Source of the DNA: Siphonodentalium dalli
Lineage: Eukaryota > Mollusca > Scaphopoda > Gadilida > Siphonodentaliidae
Direction of reading: 5' to 3'
Assembly (NCBI GenBank): GCA_032622095.1
Contig: CP136066.1
Span: forward strand, 145,417,559 to 145,481,558
DNA length: 64,000 bases
Under the pieces are notes generated by a model. The model was not told the DNA's origin and did not search any database. It worked only from the letters and a program-made list of their open reading frames with translations. Each line of letters opens with the position of its first letter. The stretch's first letter is position 1. The position numbers were made by a program, and so were the translations under genes. Below, in pieces: positions 58,970-64,000 of the stretch.

Positions 58970-61900
58970 ATGGTTATATATGCCACACACCCAAATTGCA
59001 TAGGGTTATAAGGACATGGCATTCTAGAATGGGTTGAGTTATTGTGTCAAGTAATTGCCTGATAGTTTGCACGAAAAAAGTGTTGCTTAAGAAGTCTGTA
59101 TTTTTGTTATTCTTGTTTAACAACAGCAGAACATTTATCGCAATTCGTGGACTTGAATACATGTCGGCTTGTCACATAAAGCACATACAAATTCTTGACA
59201 GGATGTAAGTAGGTCATCATCAATATTAGTAGATTGTTGAAGATGTTGCATAGTATGATACATTGCAATTCATTTTCAGAATAAGTCATTATGCTACCTT
59301 TTTCCTGCAACGCGAGAATACAATCCTGGTATTTAGGTAACGCTTCACACGTCCTGTGTCCATGACACAGTTCCAGGCAATGCCAAATATTTATCAGGTG
59401 GTGATAACAAAGACTCCTTGACAGGGCGCTTCTATTTTTTTTCGCGAATGGTTGAGTGCATAATCTACATGTGTTTCAAAAACACTGAATTATTATGTTC
59501 GCCATGGGGTGGAATGTCACGTGATACGGTCCCCGAATGGCGACGTTCGCTTACAGTTAGTTTCTGCTCTTTCGTGCTAGTATGTTACCACGATAAAGCG
59601 GGTACAGGTACTGTTACATGCAGCCAATGCACCACGCCTCGGTCGGAAGCTAGTTATTGTTTTATTCCACTGAGGTACATGTCGAAATACTAGAATGTTA
59701 TGTTTCTCAATGAATATGAGCTAGGATAGTTCTTCATACTAAATCCAAAAATAGGTCATGTGCTATTGCCGTGAACGACATAGCGGACAGTATTGTCCAA
59801 CGAGATGTGTGAATCCTTGCCTCCATTTCACACGTTGACAGGCTGCGACGTTCACAAATACCTATACAATGAATCCGTTTGACTTAGTAGTCAAAAGCAG
59901 TATAATGTGATGCGACTTTAAATTTTCATCAATTTGTGTATTATATTAATTTTGAAGATATATCCTAACAAGAGTCTGCATGTGGGCTATATTATGGTGG
60001 GCCATAATTTCGTCTATTCGACAAATTAATGCACACGTTCTTATATTGTATAACCGAACACTGGAACACATCTTCTACCCCCAGCAGCCACAGACTCCTT
60101 AAGAAATCACATCAACTCATCTTCGTGCGAACTATATCAGTGATTGGCACATCATACTAACTCCCAAGCCTGTTGTACCATGCCATGACAGCCATGGCTG
60201 GTCGCTCTTTGATTGAGTCCTACAAAACAGACAGCTTATACTTCTCCTGATGGACTGTGACTACTGAGCTTTGGCTGCAAAGATTCGTGTGAATCTGACA
60301 CATGATCTTGTTTCAGCGCAGACTAACCATGTAACGGTGTATGTGAGAATATCTACAATAACCGAAATAGTATTAATTTTGACGACTCATATGATGAGTA
60401 GAGAACCATTAAGGACTATAGATACTCAAATTATAGAACAGGAAGTAGTAGCATGTCCTGAAAACTGTTGGCAACACAATAATATATACTACAAAAGTCA
60501 TTCCTTTATTGACAACAAATTCTCTGTATAATAACTAATTTTTTTAATATAAAATACTACACCTGAACACATGTTTACATCAGAGATAGGCAACATGAAA
60601 TTGGAGGCTGGTAATTTGGGCATACAATTTAAATTTTCTTTAGAAAAATTATATAAAATGATATTACATATCTAAACTGGTCCAAAAGGCATGATTGTTT
60701 TAATCTTTATATACATTGACTTGTATCAAGCATTCCCCCAATAAATGATTATCTTTAGTCCTTAAGACAACAATTACTCATTAGCTTAAATTAATTGAAA
60801 CAATAGTAAGGTTCTATGGTCTGTTTGTGGTTACCAGTGAACTCGTGATTAACAATTCCCTTGTCCCCAGATAAAGAACTCAGTCACGTTTGTGATGGAA
60901 TGTGTGAGAAACTTCGATTTTGTTGGCCGATTTGGATGCCATCCTAAACTTATTGTCAAATATGGAGTGCATGTAATGCCGTATCTATTGTCAGTTGTGA
61001 TCACTGTCCTGACATGCGCGGCACAAATAAGAAAATACCGTTCTGTATAAGGTAAGTCTCATATACGAAATAGTTGCCAGAAAGGTGATCGTATAAAGTT
61101 TTATGAACTTACTAATTCTAGACCAGTGTTCTCGTGAGGTTATACCATAGCCTATCAAAATTTAATATAAATGTTGTAAATTTTACAGAAATTAGTAAAA
61201 ATTCTCATTTTTCCAAATTGTTTTCTTCAAATTTTAATCTTAGATCACGTTTAGACACCGTTATTTATAATTCCCTTCATCACTCTGTACACTATTTCAG
61301 TTAATGCTTCTAAAGCCAACTTGACATGCAGCATTCTAAGTGTAAACTACATAATTCGTTTTTCTGCAAAAGTTATATATGAGGGGGTGGTGTTAACTTT
61401 ACGCTCATATTACATTTTCACAGCAATATTCTTGGCATTCCATTACTAAATTCGTTTTGATATGCCATTGGGGCAATTTTGGAGCCATGTTTCCGATTAA
61501 TAACCCATGTGGTTCACAAGTTATAGCCATTTATATGTGACCATTTTTTTCATAATCCAAGTAATTTTTCGCGATTTCAAAATATTTATCGCAATTTTTT
61601 CTAACTAGCTCATAAAAACTTTGTCTAGTTTTGTATCTCGTATCATTTTACGATCATATCTTATTAATATAAACTACAGATTGTGCAGTTTATCACCGCA
61701 ATATTTTGTTTATGCTCTGACACTTGTACTCACGAAAATATTCATTTTATTTTATGGGTAAGAGTTGTCTTCCCTGAAAAATCTATTTTGGGACACTTTC
61801 TGAAACTGGCAACAAGCAATATCTGATGCGCCATATGATGACCTTTAATCTGATATGTATAAACCTTTGTTGGAGGGGGGGGGGTGCAGTCAACTCGAAA

Positions 61901-62344
61901 AATATCTTGTTTGGCCCACGGATTAGTGAGAGTTCTAGAAGTTGAAACAATAGCCCCCACAATTTCACCAAACCCATCACAACAACTAGGAATCCATATA
62001 TTATGGATCAGAAATCTAAATAACAAACTCTACTCTAAGAATAATGGTGAGTATTTATCACATTCGTAAATGCGCACGTCATATAATCTACAGCCCGTGT
62101 GCGTTATGTATATAGATGAATACACCTTTGCAAGATCATGCCACGCCTTTATGTTAAGTGCTCGCATTTTGAGGAGTTCTGTTCCTTCATAGATTTATGT
62201 CACTGACTTCTGGCAGCCAATACGATTCTTAAGATTCACTGGTTTTATGGATGGCGTTAAAATGTGATATTCCTTGTCATACACAGTTATAAGAAATTAT
62301 CGTGCACACGACCTTTGCTAACTCGTGATTCATCCACTAAAGCC
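58970..62344. other. Intergenic, nothing recognised
   Basis: Mixed AT-rich sequence. The 91-codon frame at 59418 and the 86-codon frame at 60271 have no motif or splice support. A poly-G tract lies near 61876. Confidence 0.4.
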
Positions 62345-62506
62345 ATGATGCAGCTCTGTCTACCGTTAGTGTGGCTTCTGGTGTTTGTGCCAGCTGGGAA
62401 TCTTGGCCCATCGTGCTCTGAAGTGACGACTGAGATTCAGGACCTTTACATTCGAGTTATGTTTGCTAACAAATCAGACATTAACATCACCAATTTAAGA
62501 TCTTAA
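62345..62506 (+). CDS. Signal-peptide exon of a secreted-protein gene
   Basis: ATG ATG at 62345 opens a classic signal peptide (MMQLCLPLVWLLVFVPAG). It is followed by a Cys, acidic residues and two N-glycosylation sequons (NKS, NIT). The frame stops at 62504-62506, so a donor probably lies before that. Phase-compatible GT sites are at 62413 and 62461, neither a strong donor. It probably joins the cysteine-rich exon at 62521. If no donor works, the gene may be broken here. Confidence 0.55.
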   Translation: MMQLCLPLVWLLVFVPAGNLGPSCSEVTTEIQDLYIRVMFANKSDINITNLRS

Positions 62507-62520
62507 CCCTTTCCTACCAG

Positions 62521-62700
62521 TGGAATGCTCGGTTGTGTTTCTAACTGTTTGACTGAGAGTGATTGCAGCAGCGTCTTTTTCGATGGAGATGAGAAAATGT
62601 GCATATTCATCAAACCTGAAGACAATGACGTCATCGCGGGTGTTCCATTCGCGCACTCAACATCTGCAGGCTTCGTGAAGTATTCTGAGGTCAGACAGGT
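62521..62700 (+). CDS. PAN/apple-like cysteine-rich exon
   Basis: The acceptor (ctttcctaccag) and donor (AGACAG|GTAAAG) are good. The frame reads MLGCVSNCLTESDCSSVFFD, then MCIFIKPEDN, ending GFVKYSEVRQ. The spacing C-x3-C-x5-C, an SVFF beta strand and a later Cys fit PAN/apple-like extracellular modules. These bind carbohydrates or proteins and are common in invertebrate secreted proteins. Later exons are expected to the right. Confidence in the domain call is moderate. Confidence 0.6.
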
Positions 62701-64000
62701 AAAGTTTCTCGAAATACAATATGAATTTAACAATTTAACGTAGTTCGGTAGTATATATGACATCATGTATATATACCCACAATCTGCGGTTCGGTCTTAA
62801 TCCTGTTCTCAGTAGTTACCCGCCCCGCCTAGAAATGGTACTGCCAATAAAGGTGCAGAATAACACTTTATATCTCAGTTGTTACAATAGATACACCTTC
62901 ACATTCAGTTATCTTCTAGTTGATGAGAAAACATGATTTTATGGTGTTATACTACACTTCTAGAAGTAAAACATAGAAATCTTGTCTATACGACATTTTA
63001 GTTTTGAAGATTGCCGCGTATAATTCATTAGTCTCTGTCACTCATGATAAGGAGGATACGCCTTCGGGCATTTCTTCTTCAAAACAATCCAATCAGAATT
63101 ATCCTACTGGGAACGGTTTCGCAAATAAAATATAACGACATTTCAGAATTAACTAATATTTTTCGCTGAGAACCCAGATGCGACATTTTAGAACAAGAAT
63201 TTCCATGACAAACATCGAAAAATTGCATTCATACTTGAAATATTGACAAGTTATCTGAGAACTTATGTAATCGAAGCTGTAGATTTCGAAAAAGCAATTA
63301 AAAGTTTTGCGCCAAAATGGCAGGTACGACCTTTTAGAAACACACCGACACTAGACTGCCGCACTTTAAAACAAAATGGAGAGTATTTCAAAGTAATTCT
63401 ATTATTTCTTCATTCCACCGTTTTGTTCAGTCATATCTAGTGTTATAAACAGAAAGAGAGCTTATTCCCCGCTTTGTCATAAAAAGTGTCGCGCATGCAT
63501 TAAACGGTTAAACCGCACTTAAAAATTTGTGTTCGATCACTGGAAGACATGTCATTATTTTCTTTTTTCGGCGTTACCGCAATCAGTGTCGCTTATTTTA
63601 TTGTTGGGCGACGTTAACCATGCTTGAACAGTTCAACATCAAACATTTAAAAGTAGAAAGTTACTTCGCTGATTGAAAAAATTCTGCTAGCATAACGTCC
63701 ACAGAATACTGCATTGTCGGGCAACATGTTCATCGGGCTAATGTTATATTATCTTCATTTTAATGATACACAGCTAATATTGAATATAAATATGTTTATT
63801 ATATAATACATGCTTAAGATATAATATGATAATATATTGACTATAATATTAATATACTTGGCTTATATGAGGACCAAAACAGCTGGCTTCGCTCTATCTA
63901 AATCACGAGTTTAATTAAACGATTGTGTTACATGTAAGTACGATCTAAGAAAGATTAATGGCAATTAACGTGTTAATGTTACATGTGACCAATTAAACTC
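62701..64000. other. Probable intron of the PAN-like gene
   Basis: No further exon could be assigned. The frame 63243-63440 contains a possible donor (ATGGCAG|GTACGA at 63323) but no domain. Confidence 0.35.

Noticed and set aside
59418-60531. Open frames of 86-91 codons
   Set aside because: No splice sites, motifs or conservation evidence. Within random expectation for this length.

Overview
This window is animal nuclear DNA: introns with GT/AG borders, LINE retrotransposons, many families of terminal-inverted-repeat (TIR) DNA transposons, and no operons. The repeat style (short palindromic MITEs, tandem-array elements, frequent acatgta motifs) suggests a marine invertebrate, most likely a mollusc or another lophotrochozoan; amphioxus or another invertebrate deuterostome cannot be excluded. 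All calls are by eye. Lengths and identities were not computed by alignment.

Region 1 (1-19691) is one multi-exon gene on the minus strand. Eight coding exons join in phase into at least 514 codons, and the gene runs off the left edge. I do not recognise its family. Its introns hold TTAA-flanked piggyBac-like MITEs (family S), TA-flanked mariner-like palindromes (family M), two tiny palindromic MITEs with 8-bp target-site duplications (TSDs), a 68-bp minisatellite and a 3.7 kb array of about 160-bp units (D).

Region 2 (19692-24183) is intergenic. It holds a Kolobok/piggyBac-like TTAA element, a 906-bp hAT-like element with another palindrome inside it, further palindromes and one orphan exon candidate.

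Region 3 (24184-51104) is the highlight: about 27 kb of nested transposons. The outermost pair of 92-bp TIRs is flanked by a TTATT repeat. Inside lies a 15.3 kb fold-back element P (29814-45160) with a 9-bp TSD. Its arms are tandem and higher-order repeats. At the exact centre of its symmetry axis, at a TA, sits a second long-TIR element Q1. Other residents are element R (8-bp TSD, with intact empty sites in sibling repeat units), a second Q copy, a decayed PHD-endonuclease-RT LINE and a 5'-truncated L1/Tx1-like LINE with a 12-bp TSD. No transposase for P, Q or R was seen.

Region 4 (51105-64000) is mostly non-coding. It holds degenerate tandem repeats, a decayed C2H2 zinc-finger relic, a dispersed duplicate pair and an inverted repeat. 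Near the right edge is the start of a secreted-protein gene with a PAN/apple-like cysteine exon.
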